Positions 10,247 to 20,298 of a DNA stretch of 64,000 nt are shown in pieces. Positions within the stretch are counted from its first letter, which is position 1, and every line of letters starts with the position of its first letter. A program made the position numbers and the translations under genes. The stretch comes from Cytophagales bacterium (GTDB lineage Bacteria > Bacteroidota > Bacteroidia > Cytophagales > Spirosomataceae). Where the stretch lies: assembly GCA_013298805.1 (NCBI GenBank), contig JAAFIU010000002.1, positions 1 through 64,000 on the forward strand, read 5' to 3'. The notes under the pieces were generated by a model, which worked only from the letters and a program-made list of their open reading frames with translations, did not search any database and was not told where the DNA came from.

Positions 10247-10286
10247 GATATTATTTTTGTAATGTTAATATTAAATCTTTTGTGAC

Positions 10287-11369
10287 TTAATTTTTATAGA
10301 CATTTTGTATACTCTCGCCCATTGACGGATTGCTATTAAAATCGAATCCTAAGAGATTTGCAATGGTCTTAGCTAATTGATTTTGAAATAGTTGTCCTTC
10401 GGTTTTTACTTCACCCAAAGCATGAGTATCTGGCCCTAAAAATGCCATCCAAATTTGATAACAATCTGATACTTTTTGCCCGTGACTCGTCCATTGCGAC
10501 TTGATTCTATCTCCTCGTCCGTGGTCGGTTGTGATTACGAAAGTCGTTTTATCCTTGTATTTTGGATTCGATTGGCAATAATTCCACAAGTCTGCTAAGT
10601 ATTTGTCGAAAGAATTGGCGGCAAAAAGATACTCTTTGTATTTAGCTTCGTGAGCTAATTCATCTGTTTCATCAAAAGATAAGAAAAATACTTTTGGCTG
10701 ATTTTTAGTAACGTATTCTTTTGCCAAATAATAAGTCAAAAAATCGTGGCGGTCACTTCCAGATGGCGGAATATTCATTTGCATTTCGTTCAATAATTTT
10801 TCTCTATCCGAAAGATTTCCGTTGACTAATTCAATTCCAGAATTTACGGTTATACCACTCCTTTTTTCATTAATGATAAATGGAAAAACGTCCCAAGTTG
10901 AATAAGCGGCTACTTTTCCTTTAAAATTTGTTTGATTATTAAGGTACTCTAAAATGGTAATATTTTGGTTCTCAATTTTGTTGTTCGAGTTTACTTTATC
11001 GTCGGCATAACCCGTCAAAATTTCATTATATCCAGGATACGAAAACCAGTACGGATTCTTGACATTTACTTTATTTCCTGCCCAACGATTCCCGTAAACT
11101 TGTCCTTTTTCACCAACTGTTTTCCAGAAGAAAGGTAAAAGTTTTTCTCTTCTCTCCTTCTGAGAATTTGCCCAAAATGTTTTGTAAACTTTACTCGAAT
11201 CAGAATCAAACTTTTTATCATTGGCAAGGGTTGAATCGACGCCACCAAAAAGTTCCTGCCAACGAAAACCGTCAGTTGTAATGATAAAAACGTTTTCAGT
11301 TTTAATTTTTTGTTGAGCAAACGAATTCGAAAAACTGATTAGTAGGACAAAAAGAAATAGTTTTTTCAT
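10287..11369 (-). CDS. Secreted alkaline phosphatase/phosphodiesterase superfamily protein
   Basis: Signal peptide; ENVFIITTDGFRWQELFGG and TTFVITTDHGRG metal-site motifs. Confidence 0.75.
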   Translation of the reverse strand: MKKLFLFVLLISFSNSFAQQKIKTENVFIITTDGFRWQELFGGVDSTLANDKKFDSDSSKVYKTFWANSQKERREKLLPFFWKTVGEKGQVYGNRWAGNKVNVKNPYWFSYPGYNEILTGYADDKVNSNNKIENQNITILEYLNNQTNFKGKVAAYSTWDVFPFIINEKRSGITVNSGIELVNGNLSDREKLLNEMQMNIPPSGSDRHDFLTYYLAKEYVTKNQPKVFFLSFDETDELAHEAKYKEYLFAANSFDKYLADLWNYCQSNPKYKDKTTFVITTDHGRGDRIKSQWTSHGQKVSDCYQIWMAFLGPDTHALGEVKTEGQLFQNQLAKTIANLLGFDFNSNPSMGESIQNVYKN

Positions 11370-11413
11370 GATTGAAAATAAAATGAGCTTTTGACTATTT
11401 GTGAATAAAATAT

Positions 11414-11468
11414 AAAGATTTAGCCTTCAATAAGTTATTTTTGATAACATATTGAAGGCTAAATCTTT
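11414..11468. terminator. Strong hairpin terminator (bidirectional shape)
   Basis: 18-bp perfect stem aaagatttagccttcaat / attgaaggctaaatcttt, extended to about 25 bp with one mismatch; loop ttttg; T-rich exit on minus strand. Confidence 0.75.
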
Positions 11469-11481
11469 AATAGAAATAACC

Positions 11482-12648
11482 TTAAAACTTCAATTTCAAG
11501 GCTCTACGGAAAATTTGACCTAAATTATTCGATTCGTTTTTGAAAGTATAAACTTCCATTCGTTTTTGGGCTACTTCCTCCAAATTTCGTAAAAAGAGCT
11601 GAGAAGTCTGTTCTTGCCAAGCCTTGAAACTCTCACTGATATTTTCGTGAACGGGTAAGTATTCAATAAATCTATCGAAATTAAAAACGGTATCGGCAAT
11701 TCCTGCCCCAGCACGTTCGCCATCCCAAGCGTTAATTTGTTGTTCGATGTGATTGGGTACAGGAACCATCATAATTGGTTTTCCGAGATACATGGCTTCA
11801 CAAACGGACTCAAAACCAGCGGTACAAGCCAGACCCGAACACTCCTGCATCATGGTCAAAAACTTTTCAGAATTTACCTGATGAAAGGTTAGATTTTCCC
11901 TAAACTGCCATTCATTAGCAAATTCTTTATTGTTCCAAAAACAGTGAATTTGTACATCACGGTGATTAGAATGCCAATTGATAATATCTTCACTCAATTT
12001 GTGGTGAGTGATGTAGGCAAGAATAAACGGTTTTGACTTTGGTGTAAGTTTTTTTACTTCCTCACGCAAAAGTGGTGGGGTAACGGCGATAAAATTGGCT
12101 TTATCATCTGGCATTTCTACAAACGACAAAGCTAATTTTCGAGTTGAATTTAAAGAGGTAAGACGAGTATTTAGATTCAATAAGAATCTGTCTAATTGTT
12201 TATTGGGTAATGAAACAAACGATTTATGCAATAATAAATATTGATGACCAATACAAACTACGGGAATAGTTGGGCGATAAAATTTGGCGTACAAACCGCA
12301 AATCATATCGTAAAAATTGACAATAACATCGGGCTGATGTTCTTCCACTTTTTGAGCTAATAATTGGACACTTTTACGATATTTCCCCAATTTCATAGCG
12401 TGTGTACGAATGGTGTCCCAAACTTTTACCGCTTTGGTTTGCCCATAAACTAAGCTCGGAGCAGGGAATGTATGTATTTTAACGGGAATTTTTTCTTGGA
12501 AAAACGTTGGTAAATTACGCTCATTATCCATTCCAACCATCACTGAAACTACTTGATGACCAGCATTTGTTAGAATTTCAAATAATGAAATGGCTTGTGT
12601 AAGATGTCCTCTTCCTTCGCCTTGTACTACAAATAAGAATTTGCTCAT
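11482..12648 (-). CDS. Glycosyltransferase (MurG/GT28-like fold)
   Basis: VVQGEGRGHLTQAISLFEIL N-terminus and AGFESVCEAMYLGKPIMMVP C-terminal donor-binding motif. Confidence 0.75.
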   Translation of the reverse strand: MSKFLFVVQGEGRGHLTQAISLFEILTNAGHQVVSVMVGMDNERNLPTFFQEKIPVKIHTFPAPSLVYGQTKAVKVWDTIRTHAMKLGKYRKSVQLLAQKVEEHQPDVIVNFYDMICGLYAKFYRPTIPVVCIGHQYLLLHKSFVSLPNKQLDRFLLNLNTRLTSLNSTRKLALSFVEMPDDKANFIAVTPPLLREEVKKLTPKSKPFILAYITHHKLSEDIINWHSNHRDVQIHCFWNNKEFANEWQFRENLTFHQVNSEKFLTMMQECSGLACTAGFESVCEAMYLGKPIMMVPVPNHIEQQINAWDGERAGAGIADTVFNFDRFIEYLPVHENISESFKAWQEQTSQLFLRNLEEVAQKRMEVYTFKNESNNLGQIFRRALKLKF

Positions 12649-12677
12649 TTTTTTAAATTTAGTAGTTTTCTTTTGCG

Positions 12678-13526
12678 TTAAGCCACTCCCATAAAAACCT
12701 TATTGACTAAACTAAACGTTTCATTATCAGGTAAATCATCGGTTTCTTCTACGAGTTGTAAATCATTTTCACGGAGGAAATAAAGTAATTCCCAATTTCC
12801 GTAATGGTCTTCAACCAAAGCCGTCATAGATTCTACCCAATCGCCAGAATTCATGTAAATAATATCATCAATTTTTCTAATGTCAGGCTTATGAATATGC
12901 CCACAAATGATTCCATCGCAATGATACGCCTTTGCCAGTTCGGTAATTTTCTCCTCAAAATCAGACACATAATTGACGGCTTCTTTAACTCTTTGCTTTA
13001 TACGTTGTGAAAAAGAATAGTACGATAAGCCACGCCAAGAACGGTATTGATTATAAATTTTATTCATCGATAAGAGTAAAGTATAACCTACATCGCCTAA
13101 ATAAGCTAACCATTTCATGTTGGAAGTCACCGAATCAAAAATATCTCCGTGAGTAATTAGAAACTTCTTTTTACCTGAACTGAGAATATAGTCACGCTGA
13201 ATGGTGAAAGATTTCCCAAGCGAAAATGGGATAATTTGATCTAAAAAATCATCATGATTTCCTCTCAAGTAAATAACTCTTGTCTGCTGAAATTCAATCA
13301 TTTTGAGAACTACACGGAAGAAGGCGGTGTGTTTTTTCTTCCAAGAACCTCCTTTTTTTAGCTGCCAACCATCAATAATATCACCATTCAAAATCAACGT
13401 TTCACAGGTAACTGATTTCAAAAAGGCTGAAACTTCTTTTGCTTTTGAACCTTCAGAACCTAAGTGGACATCTGAAATAATGATTGTCTTGTATTGTTTG
13501 ACGGTTTTCATAAAAGGCTTTAGCAA
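12678..13526 (-). CDS. Metallophosphoesterase, LpxH-like UDP-2,3-diacylglucosamine diphosphatase family
   Basis: ISDVHLGS, LNGDIIDGW, RGNHDD, ITHGD, ICGHIHKP calcineurin-like motifs; start could be 13511 (MKTVKQYK). Confidence 0.8.
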   Translation of the reverse strand: MLKPFMKTVKQYKTIIISDVHLGSEGSKAKEVSAFLKSVTCETLILNGDIIDGWQLKKGGSWKKKHTAFFRVVLKMIEFQQTRVIYLRGNHDDFLDQIIPFSLGKSFTIQRDYILSSGKKKFLITHGDIFDSVTSNMKWLAYLGDVGYTLLLSMNKIYNQYRSWRGLSYYSFSQRIKQRVKEAVNYVSDFEEKITELAKAYHCDGIICGHIHKPDIRKIDDIIYMNSGDWVESMTALVEDHYGNWELLYFLRENDLQLVEETDDLPDNETFSLVNKVFMGVA

Positions 13527-13614
13527 ATGCTAAAAAACATTGTTTAAGGATTGATAAACAAATTTCAGCATTTAGTATAACCTTATGATTTCCAGAATAT
13601 TAAGGAATTGTTAT

Positions 13615-14301
13615 TTAGTTTCTCGAAAACAGATAACCAACACCTTTGATGGTTCGGATATAATCCTGACCAATTTTTTCTCTGATTTTACGGATATGAA
13701 CATCCACTGTCCTTTCGGTTACATGAATGCCTCTATCCCAAACATTCAGTAAAATTTCGTCACGAGTATAAACACGATTAGGGTTGCTGACGAAGAACAT
13801 TAAAAGGTCAAACTCCTTTTTGGGAAGTGTCCAAGAATCTTCATTGATGGCAATCGAATAATTTTGTCGATTAATTATTAAATCGTCTAAAACAACCTTT
13901 TCTTCACTATCATTCTCAAGAGAATTTCGTTGAAAAACGGCCTTAATTCTACTGATTAAAGCTCGGGGTTTCACAGGTTTATTGATATAGTCATTTGCCC
14001 CAATTTCAAAAGCTGCAACCTCTGAATATTCTTCCGAACGTGCCGTTAAGAAAATCAAATAGGCATTTTTGAGCATTGGGTCTTGTTTGATGATTCTGCC
14101 TGCTTCAATGCCGTCCATAATGGGCATCATAATGTCCATGAGAATCATATCTGGCAAAAATTCTTGGGCAGATTGAACACCCTTCAATCCATTTTCTGCT
14201 ACTCGAATCTGAAATCCTTCACGAGAAAGATTATATTCAAGCAACTCTAAAATATCGGGGTCGTCATCAACCAATAAAATTTTTTGAGTAAATTCTAACA
14301 T
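13615..14301 (-). CDS. OmpR/PhoB-family response regulator
   Basis: LLVDDDPDILELL, MDIMMPIMDG, INKPVKPRAL receiver motifs and winged-helix RTIKGVGYLF. Confidence 0.92.
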   Translation of the reverse strand: MLEFTQKILLVDDDPDILELLEYNLSREGFQIRVAENGLKGVQSAQEFLPDMILMDIMMPIMDGIEAGRIIKQDPMLKNAYLIFLTARSEEYSEVAAFEIGANDYINKPVKPRALISRIKAVFQRNSLENDSEEKVVLDDLIINRQNYSIAINEDSWTLPKKEFDLLMFFVSNPNRVYTRDEILLNVWDRGIHVTERTVDVHIRKIREKIGQDYIRTIKGVGYLFSRN

Positions 14302-14579
14302 TTTTAGAAGTCAATTTGAGTAATTATTCTCAAACTTACATCGCCAATATTAACTCTTTGTTATGGCAATATTATGCTTCGGATGTGTCCTCAGAACAAG
14401 ATTTACGAAACAAACATTGAAGTCATAAACCAAGTGAAGTTTCTTTGAAAAGTAGTAAGGATTTTTGATACGTTTTTCATTTTTGTTGGTTGTTTAAATT
14501 TCTACAAATTAAATAAACCAATGTAAATTAATGATTAACAAGACTTTATGGAATTATGAAATATTGATTTATCTGTCAT

Positions 14580-15941
14580 TTATTCAGATTTTTTGGCAAA
14601 AATCCTTGCACCAAAAGCTGGAATATTATCTATCGTTATTTTGTGGATTTTCACAACTACGGTATTTTGTGGGTCTAATAAATCTTCCATCACAGTTCCT
14701 TCGGGCAAATTTACGCTCACGCAGAAACTTACCTGATTTTCGGAAGAATTAACCGCAATGATATTGAAATCATTTTCGGTAAATCGTAAAAAGGCAAATT
14801 GCTGATTTGTCAAATATAATTGCTCGTATTTTCCTACTTGCAAAGCCACATTGGAAAGTCGTATTTCAGTTAATTTCTTAATATAATCAAAAATCGGGGG
14901 GTGATTTTGTGGCATTTCAAGAGATGGACGCAACTGTCCATCGTCTCCCCCTTTTTTCTTACCTTTTTGCCCAAATTCGCTACCATAATAAATCGACGGA
15001 ATACCAACCATTGTAAATAGTAAAGTATGAAGTGGAAAAATATGAGCTTCATTTTTCAAAATACTGCTTACACGATTTACATCGTGATTATCTACAAAAT
15101 TATAAAGTTGTAAGTTTTGATAAATTCCCTTTTGACTAAATTGACGATTGAATGTGTGGGCAATCTCAAAATAATTAGCATCATTATGACTTGAATATAG
15201 TCCTTTGTAAGCCTCATAATTAGTGGTAGAATCCAACATATTTTCATTGGCAATTTGGTTATAATCTCCGTGAATCATCTCCCCCATTAACCAAAAATCA
15301 GGATTTCTTTGCTTGCAAAATTTAGTTAATTCTGTCAAAAAACCTTTATCCATAACCTCCGCAACGTCCAAACGCAATCCTTCAATACCAAACTCGTCCA
15401 TCCACATCGCAACCACTCCGTAAATATGGCTTTTTACCTCATCATTGCTAAGATTTAGTTTTACCAAATTATAGTGTCCACTCCAACAATCATACATAAA
15501 ATTATCCCTGCAAGGGCTTTTTTTACGGAAATCTATTCCCGAAAACCAATCTACGAATCTTGAATTTTGACCATTCATTTGTAAATCCTTAAAAGCCCAA
15601 AAATCTCTTCCCACGTGGTTAAATACGCCATCAAGTACCAATTTTATGTCATTTTTACGCAATTCTTTACTGAAATATTTGAGCGTATCATTTGTTCCCA
15701 ATCGCTTATCAACGTGATAATAATCTGCCGTATCATAACCATGTTGACTTGATTGAAACAAAGGACCTAAATACAAGGCGTTACAGCCCAAGTTTTTGAT
15801 ATTAGGAATCCAGTCATATAACTTATTGAGTCTTTCTACGGGTTGAGCCTGAAAGTGATTATGAATCGGGGCATCACATAAGCCTAAGGGATAAATATGA
15901 TAAAAAATAGCTTTGGTTGCCCAAGATAAATTACTTTTCAT
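14580..15941 (-). CDS. GH13 alpha-amylase family protein
   Basis: DGVFNHVGRD, EGLRLDVAEVM, GEMIHGD, NFVDNHDVNRV conserved GH13 regions. Confidence 0.92.
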   Translation of the reverse strand: MKSNLSWATKAIFYHIYPLGLCDAPIHNHFQAQPVERLNKLYDWIPNIKNLGCNALYLGPLFQSSQHGYDTADYYHVDKRLGTNDTLKYFSKELRKNDIKLVLDGVFNHVGRDFWAFKDLQMNGQNSRFVDWFSGIDFRKKSPCRDNFMYDCWSGHYNLVKLNLSNDEVKSHIYGVVAMWMDEFGIEGLRLDVAEVMDKGFLTELTKFCKQRNPDFWLMGEMIHGDYNQIANENMLDSTTNYEAYKGLYSSHNDANYFEIAHTFNRQFSQKGIYQNLQLYNFVDNHDVNRVSSILKNEAHIFPLHTLLFTMVGIPSIYYGSEFGQKGKKKGGDDGQLRPSLEMPQNHPPIFDYIKKLTEIRLSNVALQVGKYEQLYLTNQQFAFLRFTENDFNIIAVNSSENQVSFCVSVNLPEGTVMEDLLDPQNTVVVKIHKITIDNIPAFGARIFAKKSE

Positions 15942-15951
15942 TTGAATAAAT

Positions 15952-15979
15952 TTTATATACCTACCGATAGGTATATAAA
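15952..15979. promoter_or_regulatory. Candidate TetR-family operator in amylase promoter
   Basis: 12-bp perfect arms tttatataccta-ccga-taggtatataaa, 11 nt upstream of amylase ATG and adjacent to a TetR gene. Confidence 0.6.
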
Positions 15980-15981
15980 TA

Positions 15982-15989
15982 CAAAAGTA
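15982..15989 (-). promoter_or_regulatory. Candidate -7 box of amylase promoter
   Basis: TACTTTTG on minus strand, directly upstream of the palindrome. Confidence 0.45.
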
Positions 15990-16039
15990 TAAATAATTTG
16001 GAATAATGATGCATTCGACAAGATTTTTTTTAGAAAATA

Positions 16040-16630
16040 CTAAGAATAGATACCGTAAGAAAATTGACGAATGATGTCTTGCTTTATTGCTGGTGTGAGA
16101 AATTCATCATTTCCTTGATAAAAACGGGATATTACGGAGTGAATTAAACTTAGAAAACCCATTGAATAAAGCAATTTTCGTCCTGCCATATTACCATGAT
16201 TAGTGACTGCATTTTCAAAAAGGTTCTCCAATAATTGATACTGATGATTTAAAAAAGGAGCAACAATTTCATAAACTTCACCTTGAATGGGCGAGTTTTC
16301 GAGAATGAGTAAAAGTCTATAAAATACTGGATTATTTTGGGCAAAATTGAAATACACCTCCACAACTTTATCTAACGAAAAAGGCAAATCACCAGAATAA
16401 TTAGTCGCCATTTCAAGTTGAGCAAGAAATGGTTCAAAGTTTTCGGAAATTAGCGTTCTTAATAACCCTTCCTTATTACCAAAATAATAATACAAAGTAG
16501 GCTTGGATATTTTTGCCAATTCGGTGATTTCCCGCACTGATACAGCGTCATAACCACGTTGTGAAAACAAGGACAATGCACTCGAAAGAATGAAAGTTCG
16601 ATTATTAGGTTGTATATTCTCTTTTTCCAA
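16040..16630 (-). CDS. TetR/AcrR family transcriptional regulator
   Basis: ILSSALSLFSQRGYDAVSVREITELAKISKPTLYYYFGNKEGLL HTH. Confidence 0.92.
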   Translation of the reverse strand: MEKENIQPNNRTFILSSALSLFSQRGYDAVSVREITELAKISKPTLYYYFGNKEGLLRTLISENFEPFLAQLEMATNYSGDLPFSLDKVVEVYFNFAQNNPVFYRLLLILENSPIQGEVYEIVAPFLNHQYQLLENLFENAVTNHGNMAGRKLLYSMGFLSLIHSVISRFYQGNDEFLTPAIKQDIIRQFSYGIYS

Positions 16631-16741
16631 TATTTTGTTTGCTCAAATAATTCAATGCAATTTATAAACTAAACTATATAAAATGAATATAATTAAGTTT
16701 TAGATTTTGAAGCTATATTTGGAGTAAAATAAACAATCATC

Positions 16742-17590
16742 ATGCAAACAATTCAATTTGAAATTTATCCTAATTTTTTCATCGTCGCAGATGCTTATGG
16801 AAATCCAGAAAATAAAACAGTGTTATTGCTTCATGGAGGAGGGCAAACTCGGCATTCATGGGGAGATACTGCAAAAATCCTTTCCGAAAATGGCTATTAC
16901 ACAATAGCTTTAGATGCCCGTGGACACGGTGATAGCAGTTGGTCGGAAACGGGTGAATATTTGATTGAAGACTTAGGTAATGATATTAAAGCAGTCATCA
17001 AACAATTGAAACAAAAACCTGCTTTAGTGGGTGCTTCCATGGGTGGCTTAACCTCATTGATTGCAGAAGGAGAATCTGAAGAAAGTATTTCATCAGCCAT
17101 AGTTTTGGTAGATATTGCCCCAAAAACTGAGCAAAAGGGAATAGAGAGAATTTTTGCTTTTATGTCTTCCAATAAACACGGTTTTGCATCCATCGAAGAA
17201 GCTGCCGAAGCAGTTTCGGTATATTTACCTAATCGTACAAAACCCCAAAACCATTCAAGATTAGAAAAAAATCTCCGTTTAAGAGCCGATGGACGCTATT
17301 ATTGGCATTGGGATATGAAAATGTTAGAGCTTTGGAAAAGCATCACGCCCGACCAACAAATCAAAAATGAAACTCGGATGTACGATGCTGCCAAAAACCT
17401 AAAAGTACCAACGATGATTGTTCGGGGTGGAATGTCGGATGTGGTTTCGGATAAAGTGATGGCTGAATTTTTGGACGAAGTTCCACACGTGCGTAGTGTC
17501 AATGTATCGGGGGCGGGTCACATGGTGGCAGGCGATTCAAATCATGCTTTCACTAATGCGGTATTAGAATTTTTGAAGGAAGTTTATTAA
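16742..17590 (+). CDS. Alpha/beta hydrolase
   Basis: LLLHGGGQTRHSW oxyanion region, GASMGG nucleophile elbow, GAGHMVAGD catalytic His. Confidence 0.9.
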   Translation: MQTIQFEIYPNFFIVADAYGNPENKTVLLLHGGGQTRHSWGDTAKILSENGYYTIALDARGHGDSSWSETGEYLIEDLGNDIKAVIKQLKQKPALVGASMGGLTSLIAEGESEESISSAIVLVDIAPKTEQKGIERIFAFMSSNKHGFASIEEAAEAVSVYLPNRTKPQNHSRLEKNLRLRADGRYYWHWDMKMLELWKSITPDQQIKNETRMYDAAKNLKVPTMIVRGGMSDVVSDKVMAEFLDEVPHVRSVNVSGAGHMVAGDSNHAFTNAVLEFLKEVY

Positions 17591-17623
17591 TGTACGACAC
17601 ATACAGTAGGCTCTGTTACAAAA

Positions 17624-17651
17624 AAAAGACGGACTCGAAAGCCCGTCTTTT
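17624..17651. terminator. Bidirectional intrinsic terminator
   Basis: aaaagacgg / ccgtctttt stem with flanking A and T tracts between convergent genes. Confidence 0.8.
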
Positions 17652-17655
17652 AATT

Positions 17656-18216
17656 TTACTTATTGTCTTTAGAATCATCCTCTCTTGATTTTCCATCTCC
17701 TCTTCCTTTGCCTTTTCCTCTGTTGCCACCTTTTTCATCTTTTTTGTCACCTCTACCGTGGTCATCATCACCGTCATCACCTTTTTTATTTAGGTTTTGA
17801 TAAGCATTGAATTGTTCAGGGGTAAAGATTTTTTGAAATTCACCTTGACGATATACTTTAATATCATCTTTGGAAGTTTTCATGGCTGAACGGTCTTGGC
17901 TACCTCTTGCAGCATCTTTACGATTAATACATTCAGTATTTACCGCCAAAACTTTTTGATATTGGTCGTCAGAAAGTGATAAACCAGACTTTAATTGTTG
18001 TGAATATTGCACTGCTCTTTCAGCAGATGAACTTTTTTTCCAACCACCCTCATCTTTACGGCCTTTTTTTTCTTCTTTTCTACCTTCATTTCTATTGCCT
18101 CTTTTATCAGTTTTAGTTTGAGGAGTATTCTCTGGAGTTGATACTACTGGAGTTTGTGCGAATACCGCAATTTGAACAAATAATAAAGCAATGGAAGCAA
18201 TAATAGCCTTTTTCAT
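17656..18216 (-). CDS. Secreted Spy/CpxP-like protein with highly charged C-terminal tail
   Basis: Signal peptide; SLSDDQYQKVLAVN...IFTPEQFNAYQNL repeat resembling LTxxQ-type proteins; tail GDDGDDDHGRGDKKDEKGGNRGKGKGRGDGKSREDDSKDNK. Confidence 0.6.
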   Translation of the reverse strand: MKKAIIASIALLFVQIAVFAQTPVVSTPENTPQTKTDKRGNRNEGRKEEKKGRKDEGGWKKSSSAERAVQYSQQLKSGLSLSDDQYQKVLAVNTECINRKDAARGSQDRSAMKTSKDDIKVYRQGEFQKIFTPEQFNAYQNLNKKGDDGDDDHGRGDKKDEKGGNRGKGKGRGDGKSREDDSKDNK

Positions 18217-18327
18217 GTAATAATGTTGTTTAATAAATAGTAAATAATTGTTTGAACTTACAAACGATTTAAAGTTTAATATATTGTTTTAAAATTTGTA
18301 AATCTTCAAATAACAAGTTAAATGAAA

Positions 18328-18345
18328 TACCTTTTTAAATAGGTA
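18328..18345. promoter_or_regulatory. Candidate operator palindrome upstream of MarR gene
   Basis: TACCTTTTTAAATAGGTA, 18-bp dyad with one mismatched pair, about 95 bp upstream of the ATG. Confidence 0.35.
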
Positions 18346-18439
18346 GATTTCGGAATTGAAGTTATAATTTATTAATTTGGTAACTAATTATTGTCATGTC
18401 AATATTTTCAATACTTTTTCAAATTACGTCCGTTTACTT

Positions 18440-18886
18440 ATGACTCCCAATACCCCTGATAATCGAGCTTATTTCTTCAAAATTGACACAACGATAAAGA
18501 AAATTCGTCAAGGTCTTCAAAAAAAATTGGATGATAAAAATGTTGATTTGACGGTTGACCAATGGGTTCTTTTAGACCATATTTTCAGACATGAAGCCGA
18601 TGGGGTTAGCCAAAATGAATTGGCAGAAATGACCGTTAAAGATGCTCCCACTGTTACCAGAATCATAGATTTATTAGTAAAAAAAGGTTTAGCTGAACGT
18701 AAAATGGCCGAAAATGACCGAAGAAAATTCAATATTACGCTTACCGATGCAGGCAGAAGCAAATTTCATGAAGTTTTTCCGATTGTTGCAGAAGTCCGCA
18801 GGAAAGGTTGGGGCAATTTAAACGATGATGATTATCAAACTTTTGTAAGAATTTTGGATTCAATCTATACCAATATCACGGCATGA
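18440..18886 (+). CDS. MarR family transcriptional regulator
   Basis: VSQNELAEMTVKDAPTVTRIIDLLVKKGLAERKMAENDRRKFNITLTDAG wHTH; start trimmed to 18440 (MTPNTPDNRAYFF). Confidence 0.88.
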   Translation: MTPNTPDNRAYFFKIDTTIKKIRQGLQKKLDDKNVDLTVDQWVLLDHIFRHEADGVSQNELAEMTVKDAPTVTRIIDLLVKKGLAERKMAENDRRKFNITLTDAGRSKFHEVFPIVAEVRRKGWGNLNDDDYQTFVRILDSIYTNITA

Positions 18887-18927
18887 TTTTATAAAAATTG
18901 ATTATCAACCTCTAATTAGGCTTCTAC

Positions 18928-20271
18928 CTACCCATGAAAATAATGTAAGATACAAATTGACAAAAAAGTAGTAAGTCCCATCAAAATGGTCATGATTGTA
19001 TAAGACTTCAAAGCTAACTCCGTACTGACATTCGCAAATCTTGACACTACCCAAAAATAGGCGTCATTGGCGTGAGAAACCATCATTGACCCTGCTCCCA
19101 TCGACATTAAGGTTATTTGTTTTCCCCATTCTGAATCAAGTCCTAAAGATGGCAAGAGTGGCAAAATTATAGATGCTGATGAAATGATGGCAACCGTTGA
19201 AGAACCTTGTGCAGTTTTGAAAATGACAGTCAAAATAAAAGGTATAAAGATTCCAAGATGAAGATCACTAATGATTTCCCCGTAAACTTTGCCCAAATCC
19301 AACATTTTAATGATTTCTCCAAAAGCTCCACCAATAGCAATAATGGCTAAAATTGGCCCTGATTTTTCAATAGCACTTTCTAACAAATGATTTATTTCAG
19401 TCTTTTCAATAGTTTTGAAAAGGGAAAGTGCCAACAAAATACCAATGAAAAGTGCGGTAATCGGCTCACCCAAAAACTTTATCACCGAAACTATTTGTTC
19501 AGGAAAAATGGTAGGATTGAGTAAGATTAATGATTTAACCGAAATCAAAAAGATTGGAAATATAATCGGTAAGAAAGAGTGAAACGGATTAGGCAAATCT
19601 TCACTAAAAACCTGATAATCAATTGGTTCTACAATTTGCTCTTGGTACAAATAATTATATTTTTTATTCGCATATTTTCCCCAAAAATAAACCACAATCG
19701 TTGAAGGAATTGCCAAAAACGTCCCCAAAAGCATGGTTTGTCCCAACTCAACATTGAGTTGCCCTGCCGCCGCCGTAATTCCAGGATGTGGAGGAACGAG
19801 ACAATGAACGGAGTACAAAGCCCCTGCCAAACAAACCGTAAAAAATACGTGTGAATTTTTTACTTTTTTACTCAAAGAATGCAATAAACCGCTCAAAACA
19901 ATAAATCCAGAATCGCAGAAAATGGGCAAGCCAATGATAAAGCCAATCAAAGTAATTGCCAAACCTGCTGATTTCTCACCTGTTTTCTGTAAAATGTAAT
20001 TGGCAATACTTAAAGTTGCCTTTGTTCTGTCTAAAATAACACCCAAAGTCGTTCCTAAAATAATCAATAAGCCTATTTTTTCAAGCGTATGCCCAAAACC
20101 CGCTTTTAGGCTTTTGATGACTTCTTCACCCGAAAAATTGGCGATTAATCCTACCAAAATAGAGACTACCAGTAATACAAAAAATGTATTTAACTTAAAT
20201 TTTGAACTTAACAGAATTATCAATAAAATACTGATAATCAACAAGATAGATACAAATAATGGTGAAAGCAT
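18928..20271 (-). CDS. GntP family permease
   Basis: 447 aa polytopic; LPIFCDSGFIVL, LVPPHPGITAAA and SHANDAYFWVVSRF GntP-family motifs. Confidence 0.88.
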   Translation of the reverse strand: MLSPLFVSILLIISILLIILLSSKFKLNTFFVLLVVSILVGLIANFSGEEVIKSLKAGFGHTLEKIGLLIILGTTLGVILDRTKATLSIANYILQKTGEKSAGLAITLIGFIIGLPIFCDSGFIVLSGLLHSLSKKVKNSHVFFTVCLAGALYSVHCLVPPHPGITAAAGQLNVELGQTMLLGTFLAIPSTIVVYFWGKYANKKYNYLYQEQIVEPIDYQVFSEDLPNPFHSFLPIIFPIFLISVKSLILLNPTIFPEQIVSVIKFLGEPITALFIGILLALSLFKTIEKTEINHLLESAIEKSGPILAIIAIGGAFGEIIKMLDLGKVYGEIISDLHLGIFIPFILTVIFKTAQGSSTVAIISSASIILPLLPSLGLDSEWGKQITLMSMGAGSMMVSHANDAYFWVVSRFANVSTELALKSYTIMTILMGLTTFLSICILHYFHG

Positions 20272-20298
20272 TTTGGTTTGGATTTATATTTTAAAAAA

